Below are positions 18,806 to 27,886 of a DNA stretch of 38,323 nt, piece by piece. The position numbers and the translations under genes are program-made. This DNA is from an uncultured Lentisphaeria bacterium (GTDB taxonomy: Bacteria; Verrucomicrobiota; Lentisphaeria; Victivallales; UBA1829), in assembly GCA_949282305.1 (NCBI GenBank), contig CASDPB010000110.1:1-38323 (forward strand). Reading direction: 5' to 3'. Position 1 is the first letter of the stretch, and each line of letters starts with the position of its first letter. The notes beneath the pieces were generated by a model. The model had not been told where the DNA came from, ran no database searches, and was given only the letters and a program-made list of their open reading frames with translations.

Positions 18806-19783
18806 ATGAAGTATGTTGTGACTGGTGCGGCGGGATTGATCGGAAGCGCTCTCATCTGGAAACTGAACCGGATGGGGATTGACGACATTCTTGCGGTGGA
18901 CCATCTCGGAACTTCCGAAAAGTGGAAGAATCTTCGCGCCCTCAGCTATGCCGACTATATGGAGAAGGACGTCTTTTACGAGCGTCTTCTGGCGGGAGCC
19001 CTGCCGCGCGACGTGGAGTGCATTCTGCACATGGGCGCCTGTTCCTCCACCACGGAAAAGGACGCAACTTATCTGATCGGCAACAACTTTGAATACACCA
19101 AGACGCTGGCTCTGTATTCCGTTTCGCACAACGTGCGCTTCCTCTACGCTTCGAGCGCGGCGACTTACGGCGACGGCGAACACGGTTACGTGGATGACGA
19201 GGAGCATATCGAAGAACTGCGCCCGATGAACATGTACGGTTATTCCAAGCAGATGTTCGACCTGTGGGCGAGGCGTCAGGGACTTCTTTCCAAGATTACT
19301 GGCGTGAAATATACGAATGTGTTTGGCCCGAATGAGCTCCACAAGGCGGAAATGCGCAGCGTGGTCTGCCGCGCCTACGAACAGATCCGCGATACCGGAA
19401 AGGTCGGGCTTTTCAAGTCATACCGGAGCGAATATGCCGACGGCGAACAGAAACGCGATTTCATCTATGTGAAAGACGCGGTTAAGATGGTGATGTTCCT
19501 TCTTGAGAATCATTGTCACGGCATCTACAACATCGGCAGCGGGCGCGCCGAAACGTGGAACTCGCTTGCGTCGGCGGTCTTCAAAGCGCTGGACAGACCT
19601 GTAAATATCGAATACATCGAGATGCCGGAGCATCTGCGCGGAAAATACCAGTATTACACCTGTGCGGACATCACGAAAATCCGCAAAGCCGGGTATACGG
19701 ATATTGTCACGCCGCTGGAAGATACGGTCGCGGACTACATCAGGAATTATATCTCGCAGGGCAGGTTCCTCGGCGACGAGTGA
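18806..19783 (+). CDS. hldD: ADP-L-glycero-D-manno-heptose 6-epimerase
   Basis: A 325-residue SDR-family epimerase. The NADP-binding turn VTGAAGLIGSALIWKLN is at the start. HMGACSSTTEKD and ASSAATYGDG contain the family Ser/Thr residues, YGYSKQMFDLWA the Tyr-x3-Lys catalytic pair, and KYTNVFGPNE, SYRSEYADGEQKRDFIYVKD and the late RGKYQYYTCAD segments are characteristic of HldD (RfaD). It converts ADP-D-glycero- to ADP-L-glycero-D-manno-heptose for the LPS inner core, in the cytosol. Its presence suggests a Gram-negative envelope with heptose-containing LPS. AAAGGCAGG precedes the start codon, 21 nt after the lipoprotein gene. Confidence 0.93.
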   Translation: MKYVVTGAAGLIGSALIWKLNRMGIDDILAVDHLGTSEKWKNLRALSYADYMEKDVFYERLLAGALPRDVECILHMGACSSTTEKDATYLIGNNFEYTKTLALYSVSHNVRFLYASSAATYGDGEHGYVDDEEHIEELRPMNMYGYSKQMFDLWARRQGLLSKITGVKYTNVFGPNELHKAEMRSVVCRAYEQIRDTGKVGLFKSYRSEYADGEQKRDFIYVKDAVKMVMFLLENHCHGIYNIGSGRAETWNSLASAVFKALDRPVNIEYIEMPEHLRGKYQYYTCADITKIRKAGYTDIVTPLEDTVADYIRNYISQGRFLGDE

Positions 19784-19988
19784 AACGGAACGTCCCGGAC
19801 CGCTGTCTGCCGTTGTCTGCCTGAACTTTCCGCGAAGGTTCTCCTGCAGGAGCCTGTCGGTGCGGAGTGATTCCCTGCGGGAGATGTTTATGGCGGGACG
19901 GGGAGACGGAAATGTCTTCCGGCAGTCCCCGGACACCCCGTCCGCAGATGAATTCTGTCCGCGGCATAAAGCGCATGGACAGCCTTTC
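19784..19988. other. Convergent intergenic region with a short palindrome
   Basis: 205 bp between the hldD stop and the end of the 1031-residue gene. The only clear structure is CTCCTGCAGGAG (19841-19852), a perfect 12-bp palindrome extended by AGG/CCT arms with a 2-nt bulge. No T-run follows, so termination is unproven. No credible coding sequence is seen. Confidence 0.5.
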
Positions 19989-22900
19989 TTATTTCAGCGG
20001 TTCATTGTCTCCGGAAGACCAGCGTATCAGCTTGAAAAGACGTAGCCACTCGTCCCATTCCGGCGCGACGGAATTGCTCCGGCTGTTCACTCCGAATACT
20101 TCCCCGGTGTAGACGATACGCCCTTTGCCGAAGCTGCCCGTTACCGTGACCGGCGCCTGAAAGCGGTCTTTGCAGATCACGTTTCCTTCCGGGCCGGCTT
20201 TGAGCTGGCAGTGATCGAGGTAGCGGTGTCTGGTTTTGCTTCCGTCGCTGAAGAACATTTCGGGTTCCTCGACCGTTCCCTGAAATCCTGCGCAGATTTT
20301 CGGGAACAGAGGCTCTTTCAGTCCTCCGCTGTATCGCCCGACCGCATTATGGGCGAAGATGATTCCGCCGCCTGTATTGACGAAATCAATCAGGTTTTCC
20401 CTCCAGGGTTCGTCACAGTCTCCGATGTCCGCGGACGCATTGAAAATGATTACATCAAAAGATTGCAAATTCTGTTTTGTCAAATTGGATATGAGGGAGA
20501 CGGAGATTCCTGCCGCGCCGTCCAGGGATTCCGGCAGAGCTCCGATGTAGTCCTTGATGTCCGCGGTGCCGGAGTATTTGTAGAAGCCGAGCCGGATTTT
20601 CCGTTCCGGAATGGACTTCAGGTATTTGCTTTTCAAAAGTCTCAGTTGAATTCCGTCGGCAATCTTGAGATCCGCTTCGATTTTTTTGTATAAATTGCGA
20701 CCTCTGGCTTTGGGATTTTTCAGAATCTCCTGTCCTGCCAGCGCCTCTTTTTTCGCTGTTTCGACGTCTTCTTTGTTCAATGCCTCCCTGGCATAAATGC
20801 AATGAAGCCGTGCCCGGGTCAGAAGCTCCATTCTGGTCAGAAAATCTCCCAGAAGCCGCGAAGCGTGAGCGCCGGAAGGTATGACCTGGCTTTTGGCGCT
20901 GTCGTAGATTCTGCGCGCGGCGCGGATGTTTGCAAGAAGTGTTTCAAAATACTGCTTATGGTCTGTCCCCGCCGGAAGCAGATCATGGGGAAGTTCCGGA
21001 ATTTTATCTGTGAATTTGCAGGCATAGATCCTGGCAAACGCGGGGGCGGCTTTTTCCCCCACCGCACGTGCCGCCGCGCGCGGCAGCAGTTCTTTTTCGA
21101 TCAGGGGAACCGTTTCATAAACAACGGAATAATCATATTTATTTTCCGGCATATAAGCGGCGCCCGGCGCAAAGGGATTCCAGAGATATTCCGCAGTAAC
21201 CGTCTTGCTCGGATTCTGATATCCGCCCAGCAGGGAGCCGAGATAATACGCGATGTGGTGTTTTTCGCCCATGAAAAAAGTCGCCGCGAATCTTCCAGCG
21301 TTCATGTAGGACGGATAAAAATCCCACAGGAAGGGATAATAGCAGGCATTTACGACCGCATCCCCGTATGCTTTATGGGTGGAGGCGAAAAGTTCCCGTG
21401 TTGCTTCCCGCAGCGGGAGCATGGTATTGTCTTTTATCAGTTTTTCTGACAGATCATGATAGAACTGAAGCGTTTTTTCATGATTGGTGGCGACATAAGG
21501 ATAAGGGATCACCCAGATCAGAGTGTCGGGGGATTTCTTATGAATTTCCCGGATGAATATGTTCATCAGATGAGCATGGGCGGAGGCATAGTCATCGCCC
21601 CATCTCTTTCTGTCCATTTCAGTCCGTTGTGCCCAGTTCCCCGGATTTTCAAAGCCGCCGTGGTCGATTGCGTGGATGATTACTCCGCCAAGACCTGTAT
21701 CTGCGCAGAACCGGGCGATCTGCTCCGCGCGCTTCTGCGCCAGGTCGTCTCTGCTCCAGCTGTAAGCGCCGCGGCCATACCCGATCAATCCTTCCTGCGG
21801 TTTGTAAGGATAAAAGTAATGGGTGTAACCGGGCGGGATCAGTTTGCGGAAATCTTTTCCCAAGTCCAGCACGCTGGGGAAGATATACGCAAAAAGCCTG
21901 ATCCCGCGTGCCGCGGCATAGGAATTTACTTTTTTCCATTCCTGAACAGGCCATTCCCCCCATCTTTCAAAATTGGTCAGAAGACTGATCTCCATGCTGT
22001 TTGTCTTGTTCCGGAACGCATCTTCAATAACCGGGTAAAGTTTTTCCGCCTTGCCGTAAGGAACCAGACCGCTCGCTTTTCTGCCGCGGAAGCTGGGATA
22101 ATCCGAAATGGCGGCAGGATACATCATCTTCTGTTCGTTGATCAAATATGCCAGGGTTAGCCAGGCATACCGCAGCCCGTCTGAATCCGCTCCTTCCAGA
22201 AGAATTCTGCGTGCGTTTCCGTCCCCTGTAAAATGAATGCGGTAGCCCTGCGGTTTTAATGACCGGTCATATTTTTCCTCAATCAGATGCTTTCCCGTGC
22301 CCGGTTTTCCTGCACGTTCGCAGAAGACAGCAAAGCCGGGAGCCGAAGAGCCGTCGGCGAATTTCACGCTCCACTCATCGGGACGGAATGGAAACGATGT
22401 ATCTGTCAGGCGGATTTTCTTCGGGGCGGGCACGATGTTCAACTTATGCTCGCGCAGAAGATTCCAGCTGTTCTGCAGTTCGGGATCCGCTTTTACAGGC
22501 TGAGGAGCGGCATGGGGAAGTTCCTGATACTCGAATTGATCCTTTGCTCCATCCCAGAGGATCAGACCGCGTATCCTGCCTTTGAATGTTCCCCCGACGG
22601 TCAGCGGAAGGGTGCCGGAGGAAAAGATGTTTTCATGCGCATCGGCAAGTTCCCTGATCAGTTTCCCGTTATGATAACAACGCAGTCTTCTCTGTTCCGC
22701 GTCCCGCACAAAAGCGACATGATGCCATTTTTTGAAGGACTTTTTCAGAATCGCAACGACCGAGTAGAAGGTTTTCCATTGTTTGTTTTCCCGTCCGGAT
22801 GCAAGAAAGATAGGGGTGCCGAACTTGTTTGCGGCTTTGATTCTCCAGAATCCGCGTTCGACCAGACTGCTGCTGTAAGCCTGATCCGGATTAGGCTCAT

Positions 22901-23084
22901 CCTGCCGGTAATGGAGCTCGACGGTGAAAGACTGCTCCGGTCCGAAATTGAATTTCGGATTGTATGGAATTTTTTTGGGGGTTCCGGTTAAAACAAGAGT
23001 GTCCCGGATTTCAAGAATCTTTTCGGCTCCTGCCGGCTGGAATCCCAGAGCCAGCAGAAACAAGGCAAGTGCCAGATGTTTCAT
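19989..23084 (-). CDS. Large secreted multidomain glycosidase-like protein (LamG-like, GH20/84-like barrel, ThuA-like end)
   Basis: A 1031-residue protein with signal peptide MKHLALALFLLALGFQPAGA and GGGAGGAG upstream. Residues ~25-190 look like a concanavalin-A/LamG domain (SFTVELHYRQ, WHHVAFVRDAEQRRLRCYHN). Residues ~200-325 resemble the small alpha/beta domain before hexosaminidase barrels (LNIVPAPKKIRL, ADSDGLRYAWLTLAYLI). Residues ~330-700 are a TIM-barrel-like part (AARGIRLFAYIFPS, GLGGVIIHAIDHGGF); I cannot assign the usual GH20 Asp-Glu or GH84 Asp-Asp pair. A helical region (~700-820) follows. Residues ~830-1031 look like a ThuA/glutamine-amidotransferase-like fold (LQSFDVIIFNASADIG, FVNTGGGIIFAHNAVG). 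It is the effector gene of cassette 3, 19 nt after the pseudopilin. Confidence 0.78.
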   Translation of the reverse strand: MKHLALALFLLALGFQPAGAEKILEIRDTLVLTGTPKKIPYNPKFNFGPEQSFTVELHYRQDEPNPDQAYSSSLVERGFWRIKAANKFGTPIFLASGRENKQWKTFYSVVAILKKSFKKWHHVAFVRDAEQRRLRCYHNGKLIRELADAHENIFSSGTLPLTVGGTFKGRIRGLILWDGAKDQFEYQELPHAAPQPVKADPELQNSWNLLREHKLNIVPAPKKIRLTDTSFPFRPDEWSVKFADGSSAPGFAVFCERAGKPGTGKHLIEEKYDRSLKPQGYRIHFTGDGNARRILLEGADSDGLRYAWLTLAYLINEQKMMYPAAISDYPSFRGRKASGLVPYGKAEKLYPVIEDAFRNKTNSMEISLLTNFERWGEWPVQEWKKVNSYAAARGIRLFAYIFPSVLDLGKDFRKLIPPGYTHYFYPYKPQEGLIGYGRGAYSWSRDDLAQKRAEQIARFCADTGLGGVIIHAIDHGGFENPGNWAQRTEMDRKRWGDDYASAHAHLMNIFIREIHKKSPDTLIWVIPYPYVATNHEKTLQFYHDLSEKLIKDNTMLPLREATRELFASTHKAYGDAVVNACYYPFLWDFYPSYMNAGRFAATFFMGEKHHIAYYLGSLLGGYQNPSKTVTAEYLWNPFAPGAAYMPENKYDYSVVYETVPLIEKELLPRAAARAVGEKAAPAFARIYACKFTDKIPELPHDLLPAGTDHKQYFETLLANIRAARRIYDSAKSQVIPSGAHASRLLGDFLTRMELLTRARLHCIYAREALNKEDVETAKKEALAGQEILKNPKARGRNLYKKIEADLKIADGIQLRLLKSKYLKSIPERKIRLGFYKYSGTADIKDYIGALPESLDGAAGISVSLISNLTKQNLQSFDVIIFNASADIGDCDEPWRENLIDFVNTGGGIIFAHNAVGRYSGGLKEPLFPKICAGFQGTVEEPEMFFSDGSKTRHRYLDHCQLKAGPEGNVICKDRFQAPVTVTGSFGKGRIVYTGEVFGVNSRSNSVAPEWDEWLRLFKLIRWSSGDNEPLK

Positions 23085-23103
23085 AAAATCTCCTCCCTTT
23101 CTG

Positions 23104-23859
23104 TTAAAATGAACAGGTGATGTTGTTTTTCATGTAGTGTGTCTGATCGACAATGAACCAGATGATGTCCAGTCCGATGTCTCCCGTTGTTCCGTCGTTC
23201 CGTTTGGCGGACTGCATGACTGCGCCGTTTTTCACGACATAATTGATCTTGTTGTTATGGCGGTTCATAATCCATTTGCCATGCCAGCGGTACAGATATT
23301 CATTGTTGTTCACCTGTCCGCCGAAGAAAGTCTCTTTCCCGTACAGTCCGAAGTCTGCGACAAGCATCATGCCGGAATTGTTTTTAAAAGGAATGTCACG
23401 CCGGTTGATTGCGGAAAGACCTGCCGGGCTGTCCGTTCCGGAATAATAATGGTCGCTTCCGGCGACGTAGGCATTCATCGCATACCCGCGGGGTTTTTTT
23501 GCGTATTGCGGATCAATGACTCCCGCCGGGCAGTGAAAGACTTTGCTGCTGCCGATGAAGTAATTTTCGCTGCTGTATTTGTGATTTAAATACAGTTCCC
23601 CGAGCTGGCGTGTCCAGCAATAGGTGTTCCGCCCCCATTGCGGATAATAACTCTGATAGTCATTGGCATATTGAGTCATCAGCAGATGATAGGTTTTCAG
23701 ATTGTTGCGGCAGGAGATGTCTTTGGCACTTTCTCTGGCTTTATTCAATGCCGGAAGCAGCAGAGCCGCCAGAATCGCAATAATTGATATGACGATCAGA
23801 AGTTCAATCAATGTAAAACTGCTCGTTTTCCCGGAAAACGGCTGCCTGGCATGTGTCAT
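23104..23859 (-). CDS. Type II pseudopilin-like protein with degenerate H-X9-NG motif (cassette 3)
   Basis: A 251-residue protein. A leader ([14 protein letters not shown]) precedes [19 protein letters not shown] and [14 protein letters not shown], aligning closely with the two other copies. Near the C-terminus [17 protein letters not shown] has the His at the right distance but Asn-Gly where the others have Asp-Gly. The residue before the predicted cleavage site is Ser. The start codon overlaps the LacI stop (ATGA), with GGAGGAGAG upstream, so the two are translationally coupled. The 1031-residue glycosidase-like gene follows after 19 nt. Confidence 0.9.
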   Translation of the reverse strand: MTHARQPFSGKTSSFTLIELLIVISIIAILAALLLPALNKARESAKDISCRNNLKTYHLLMTQYANDYQSYYPQWGRNTYCWTRQLGELYLNHKYSSENYFIGSSKVFHCPAGVIDPQYAKKPRGYAMNAYVAGSDHYYSGTDSPAGLSAINRRDIPFKNNSGMMLVADFGLYGKETFFGGQVNNNEYLYRWHGKWIMNRHNNKINYVVKNGAVMQSAKRNDGTTGDIGLDIIWFIVDQTHYMKNNITCSF

Positions 23860-24911
23860 GTTCTCTCCTCCATTTTCAGATTCCTGACAGATTCACGTTC
23901 AATAAGATTGCTTGTCGTGACTTCCCTGTTTGCGAGACGGATGGCTTCCTCCGGAGAAAGATTTTTTTCCAGAATTTCAATCAGCACTTTCGCGCCCCGG
24001 TATCCTACGTCGAAATGACGTTCTGCGTAAACGGTCAATGCCGGATTGTAGCACGCCGCCATTTCCGTATCGCTGAAACATATGAAACTGATCTGCTCCG
24101 GACAGGGCACTCCGTTCCGTGCCAGTTCACGCGCCATGACACAGCAGAATTGATCGGCGCCGAAGATCAGGGTAGGACGCTCCGATTGAGGCAGCGCGAG
24201 AAAACGTTTTGCCCAGTGGTAAGCGTAAACGATCTCATCCGGGTGCGGCCCATCCAACAGACGGAGTTGAAACTGTGGGCGCTCTTTTTGCAAAATGCCG
24301 AAATCATGCTTTGAGTTGGAGGAGATTCCCGCAATCCATATCCGGGTATGACCGTGTTTCAGCGCATAATCCAGGAAAAAGCCGTTTTCCTTCAGGCTGT
24401 TCCGGCTGATGATCGGCACCTGCCGGCGGATGTTTTTGCCTCCGAGGACAACGATCGGCATTCGGATTTCCGCAATTTTTGCCAATGCGTCGTCATACAT
24501 CGCACCTGCAAGAATACAGCCGTCGATACTGCGGTTCCGCAGATTTTCCGGAACGATGAAATTATGAATATTCATGAAGTCGCAGATGTCCGCCTGGCAT
24601 TGATAGTGGAACTCCTGACATGCCCGGACGGCGCCGGTCAGCATCAGGGAGAATGCCGGATTCGCAAAAAGCGCTTCGCTCGCCTCCGACAGCAGGAAAG
24701 CAATCTGACGGGTGCGTTTTGTCGCAAGCGACTGTGCCGCGCTGAGCGGGATGTAGTGATACTTGCGGATGATTTCACGGACACGCTTCACCTTTTCGCT
24801 GCTGGCGGGGATCATTCTGGCATTGTTGATGACTTTGGATACAACCGCCTTGTCGACTCCCGCCATGTCCGCGATATTCTGCATTGTCAGTCTTTTGGTG
24901 TGGTATTCCAT
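23856..24911 (-). CDS. LacI-family regulator of cassette 3
   Basis: A 351-residue protein. I choose ATG 24911 because GGGAGG lies upstream and the extra in-frame residues from 24965 would overlap the promoter. The LacI head reads [29 protein letters not shown] and [17 protein letters not shown]. The sensor shows [55 protein letters not shown] and [19 protein letters not shown]. Its own promoter has a LacI-type operator filling the whole spacer (24936-24951), so direct self-repression is likely. It is the first gene of the cassette LacI-pseudopilin-glycosidase. Confidence 0.93.
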   Translation of the reverse strand: MEYHTKRLTMQNIADMAGVDKAVVSKVINNARMIPASSEKVKRVREIIRKYHYIPLSAAQSLATKRTRQIAFLLSEASEALFANPAFSLMLTGAVRACQEFHYQCQADICDFMNIHNFIVPENLRNRSIDGCILAGAMYDDALAKIAEIRMPIVVLGGKNIRRQVPIISRNSLKENGFFLDYALKHGHTRIWIAGISSNSKHDFGILQKERPQFQLRLLDGPHPDEIVYAYHWAKRFLALPQSERPTLIFGADQFCCVMARELARNGVPCPEQISFICFSDTEMAACYNPALTVYAERHFDVGYRGAKVLIEILEKNLSPEEAIRLANREVTTSNLIERESVRNLKMEERT

Positions 24912-24929
24912 AAAGCCTCCCTCAGTATA

Positions 24930-24957
24930 ATTATATATCAATCGGTTGATAAAACAA
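24930..24957 (-). promoter_or_regulatory. Promoter with a LacI-type operator filling the spacer
   Basis: Minus strand: TTGTTT (24957-24952), 16-bp spacer, TATAAT (24935-24930). The spacer is exactly TATCAACCGATTGATA (24951-24936), a palindrome with 7 of 8 paired positions and the central CG typical of LacI-family sites. A bound regulator would directly block RNA polymerase. Confidence 0.8.
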
Positions 24958-25075
24958 GGGGGCAAAAGAAAAAAAGTTGATTTTTCATTCCAGACGGATG
25001 CCGTTTCCCCGGGCTTGGAACCGGTGCTGAAACGTGGAAATGCGCAGGGAGTTCCGGGGGAGAGGGAGCGGGCGC

Positions 25076-25133
25076 GGTCCGTCGCCGGACCGTGCCGGAG
25101 GATTTGCCGGCGGCAGTCGGATCATGCCGCCGG
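25076..25133 (-). terminator. Two stable GC-rich hairpins after the alpha-galactosidase gene
   Basis: A 9-bp perfect stem CCGGCGGCA/TGCCGCCGG with a 9-nt loop (25107-25133) lies 25 bp after the stop codon at 25159. A second stem GGTCCG-TCGC-CGGACC (25076-25091) follows. Neither has a T-run, so they may terminate only with a factor or mainly protect the mRNA 3' end. Confidence 0.5.
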
Positions 25134-25158
25134 ATTGAGCTGACCTGCGCCGGAGTGG

Positions 25159-26784
25159 TTATGCCTTTTCCCCGAGACCGCCGAGAGGCACGATGCCGTT
25201 GGCGGAGGCTTTGCCCTCGTAATCCGTTGTTTCCGCCCCGGCAAGCGGGAGCTCGTCGGGCGAAAGATTCAGGACGAAGACATGTTTTGCGGACTTCGCG
25301 AGCGCTTCCCCGAGGCGCGCACTGTCGTGAAGGATGATGACGCTCTCCTTTTCGCCTGATGCCATCGCGTAGGCGACGCCGCTTTGATGATAAGTGACGT
25401 CCCACTTTCCGTAGTTGAGGGTTTCGCGGTGTGCCCGGTAGAAATCAAGCCAGTGCCGGATGATCTTCTGTTCGGTTTCGGAAACTGCAAGCAGATCCAT
25501 CGAGAGCATCGGCACACCTGCAAGGGAGGCGATCATGTGGCGTGAGATGTTCACCGGCGATTCCCGCGGATGCCAGTAGGTGGGGTCCGCATGTACCGGA
25601 ACGCCGTCTCCGACGCTGATGCGAATCTGTGCGAGACGGTGGAAGTTGTCGGTGAAGTCGAACGGGACGTCCCCGGCGCGGAACTGGGTGCCGTAAGCGA
25701 GCATCCCGGGGGTTGCATACGCCTGGCGGAACTCGATCAGGGCGTCCTTCTTCACTTCGCGGATTGTCGCTGCAAGCTCCTGAATGAAGTGCGTGGTGTC
25801 TTCTCCGCGCGGTTCCTCCATGTCCGGGAAAATATGATCAAGAAAATCGACCTTCAGTCCGTCCAGTCCATAATCCCGAATGACATGTTTCATTTTGTCG
25901 AGCAGGAGCTTTGCCGCATCCCTGCACCTGCTGTCGAACGTGTAACAGCCCTCATGACATTCCTGCCTGACAATATCGGAATGCTGTCTGTAAAGTTCGC
26001 TTTTCGCCCCGATGAGGAACGGCGCCACCCAGAACAGGTATTTCATTCCCATTGCCTGAACCCGTTTCCGGTGGTTTTCAAAATCGGGGAACTTTTTCTC
26101 CGAAAGCTCCCAGTCGCCGATCATTTCGTACCATGAGGTGATCGTTTCCGGCGAGACACGTTTCATGACGTCGAAACACCAGCCGTCGTCGATGATGAGT
26201 GTGCGGAAGCCGAGTCCGGAGGCGATCTCCGCATTTTTTTCCACCCAGTCCTGCGTTACCGCGGCATGAACCGCATACCATGTGCAGAACACCGGTTCCC
26301 ATGCACCTTCCGGAATTTCCGGCGGAGGCAGGGCAAGCGATCTGCGCCAGTCCGCCAGAGAGTCTGTCCAGACCTGCGGGCGCTGATCGATGACGAGTTC
26401 AAAGTCCTGCGAGTCTTTGCCGAGCGCCACTTCGATCGTGATGTCGTAGGTGCATTTTTCCTGATTCATCTTTGCAAGAATCCTTGCATCGTCCGTGAGA
26501 TTCGTCAAGCCTGCGGAGAGACGGTTGATCTGCCTGGAATTGAAGAACGCGATGAACGGGAAGTCACGCTGTCCCGCGCTTTTGCTTTCGATCACCCATG
26601 CGATTTTTGCGGACGGCGTGCGGCTTTCCGGCACCCAGTATCCGTGCATGTCGAGGATCGGCACGGAAAAGCGCATCTGCATGATACCGCTGTGACCCGG
26701 GACCCTGATCGGGAGTCTGCTGTAATTTCCGCAGTGTTCCAGGGAATCATATTGTTTCGACCGGTGGAAGAGACCGACTTTCAT
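25159..26784 (-). CDS. GH36-type alpha-galactosidase (melibiase family), cytoplasmic
   Basis: A 541-residue protein of GH36 type. Barrel motifs are FCTWYAVHAAVTQDWVEKN, FRTLIIDDGWCFD, MKYLFWVAPFLIG, LDGLKVDFLDHIF with the likely nucleophile D313, and RAGDVPFDFTDNF with the likely acid/base D372. It is shorter than classic ~700-residue bacterial GH36 enzymes because the N-terminal beta-sandwich is reduced. There is no signal peptide (MKVGLFHRSKQYDSLEH), so it probably acts in the cytosol on imported alpha-galactosides. The specificity within GH36 is not decided by the sequence. Its start overlaps the GntR stop by 4 nt (ATGA), indicating coupling. Confidence 0.87.
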   Translation of the reverse strand: MKVGLFHRSKQYDSLEHCGNYSRLPIRVPGHSGIMQMRFSVPILDMHGYWVPESRTPSAKIAWVIESKSAGQRDFPFIAFFNSRQINRLSAGLTNLTDDARILAKMNQEKCTYDITIEVALGKDSQDFELVIDQRPQVWTDSLADWRRSLALPPPEIPEGAWEPVFCTWYAVHAAVTQDWVEKNAEIASGLGFRTLIIDDGWCFDVMKRVSPETITSWYEMIGDWELSEKKFPDFENHRKRVQAMGMKYLFWVAPFLIGAKSELYRQHSDIVRQECHEGCYTFDSRCRDAAKLLLDKMKHVIRDYGLDGLKVDFLDHIFPDMEEPRGEDTTHFIQELAATIREVKKDALIEFRQAYATPGMLAYGTQFRAGDVPFDFTDNFHRLAQIRISVGDGVPVHADPTYWHPRESPVNISRHMIASLAGVPMLSMDLLAVSETEQKIIRHWLDFYRAHRETLNYGKWDVTYHQSGVAYAMASGEKESVIILHDSARLGEALAKSAKHVFVLNLSPDELPLAGAETTDYEGKASANGIVPLGGLGEKA

Positions 26785-27809
26785 TTCTGTTTCCTTTCTA
26801 TTAGTTCAGGTTTGATGATGATCGAATACGGGGGCGGGGGTGCTTTGCCCTCCAGAATGTCGGCGAGAAGTTCCGCCGCGGCGCGGGAGCGTCGGCAAGT
26901 GCACAGATCGACGCTGGAAAAATTGAGCTCCTCCGCCAGATACGTGTTGTTGACTCCGCAGAGAGGCACTTTCCGCCGCAGCTTTTTCCGTTCAAGCACA
27001 TCCGCCGCGCCTGCCGCGATCAGGTCGTCCGCACAGACTGCCGCTTCCGGCGTGAAACCGCTGTCCAGCAGTTGTTCCATGACGGCAGATGATTCCCGCC
27101 GGTCATAGGGAACCTCGCGGAGTTCGGTCTGATGCCCGGAGGCAAGTGTCTTTTGAAATCCTGCGAGAAAATCCCGGTTGTCCGGCAGGTCGAGCGGAGG
27201 AACCAGCAGGGCGATCCGCCGGATTTTCTGCCTGTTGACCCATTTTGCCGCAAGGGCTCCCGCATCGGCAGACGGGACGCGGACGGAATACCCTTCCGAC
27301 TGGTTCATGAAGACGCAGGGAATGCGTTTCCGCCTGATTTCCGCAAGGTCTTCCGCTGTGAGTTCCTGGACGCTGATGATGTAACCGCCGTTGATTTCCC
27401 GGAATGCGAAATCGCGGAACCCCGCGTTCCCCGCCGAAGTGTTGAAGCCGCGGATTACGAAATGACAGCCGCGTCTTTCGGCGACTTCCGCCATTGCCTG
27501 AATGGAGCGTTCCCGTCCGGGATAGGATACCATCCCGATATTGTAGATGACATAGACAAGCTCGCGGATCGAACTTGCCGTGTTCCTGGTTTTGAACGTG
27601 CCTTTTCCGTGAAGTTTGTAGATTTCTCCGTTGACGGTCAGCTCCTCAAGCGCTTTCCGGACTGTAATCCGGCTGACCCGGAAGCGTTCGCAGAGTTCCC
27701 GTTCCGAAGGAATCATTGCACCGGGTGCGAGCCGTTTCAGAAGTTTTTCTCGCAGTTCTCCGATCAGTTGAAAATAAAGCGGTACCGGCGTCTCTCTGTT
27801 TAAAGCCAT
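26781..27809 (-). CDS. GntR/PBP-sensor regulator of the alpha-galactosidase gene
   Basis: A 342-residue protein. The GntR winged helix spans residues 1-75 (PLYFQLIGELREKLLKRL, MIPSERELCERFRVSRITV, RKALEELTVNGEIYKLHGKG). The rest is a LacI-like sensor (ELVYVIYNIGMVSYPGRER, KIRRIALLVPPLDLPDNRD, EAAVCADDLIAAGAADVLE, VPLCGVNNTYLAEELNFSS). It is a second AraR-like architecture beside the one at 4928-6226. It is translationally coupled to the GH36 gene and likely controls it in response to an alpha-galactoside or its product. A promoter and an imperfect TGGT...ACCA palindrome lie upstream. Confidence 0.92.
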   Translation of the reverse strand: MALNRETPVPLYFQLIGELREKLLKRLAPGAMIPSERELCERFRVSRITVRKALEELTVNGEIYKLHGKGTFKTRNTASSIRELVYVIYNIGMVSYPGRERSIQAMAEVAERRGCHFVIRGFNTSAGNAGFRDFAFREINGGYIISVQELTAEDLAEIRRKRIPCVFMNQSEGYSVRVPSADAGALAAKWVNRQKIRRIALLVPPLDLPDNRDFLAGFQKTLASGHQTELREVPYDRRESSAVMEQLLDSGFTPEAAVCADDLIAAGAADVLERKKLRRKVPLCGVNNTYLAEELNFSSVDLCTCRRSRAAAELLADILEGKAPPPPYSIIIKPELIERKQK

Positions 27810-27835
27810 GATTTATGATTTCTTTTCTTTCTCAA

Positions 27836-27886
27836 TGGTTATGTTGTCATTACCAGTTAAGATAATGCTGTTTTCTGCAAAGTCAA
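27836..27886 (-). promoter_or_regulatory. Promoter and candidate operator of the GntR-GH36 operon
   Basis: Minus strand: TTGACT (27886-27881), 16-bp spacer, TATCTT (27864-27859). Just downstream an imperfect palindrome TGGT-t-ATG-N4-CAT-t-ACCA (27836-27855) shares the TGGT...ACCA form with the site before the other GntR/PBP gene. The -35 box lies inside the first 66-bp repeat unit. Confidence 0.55.
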
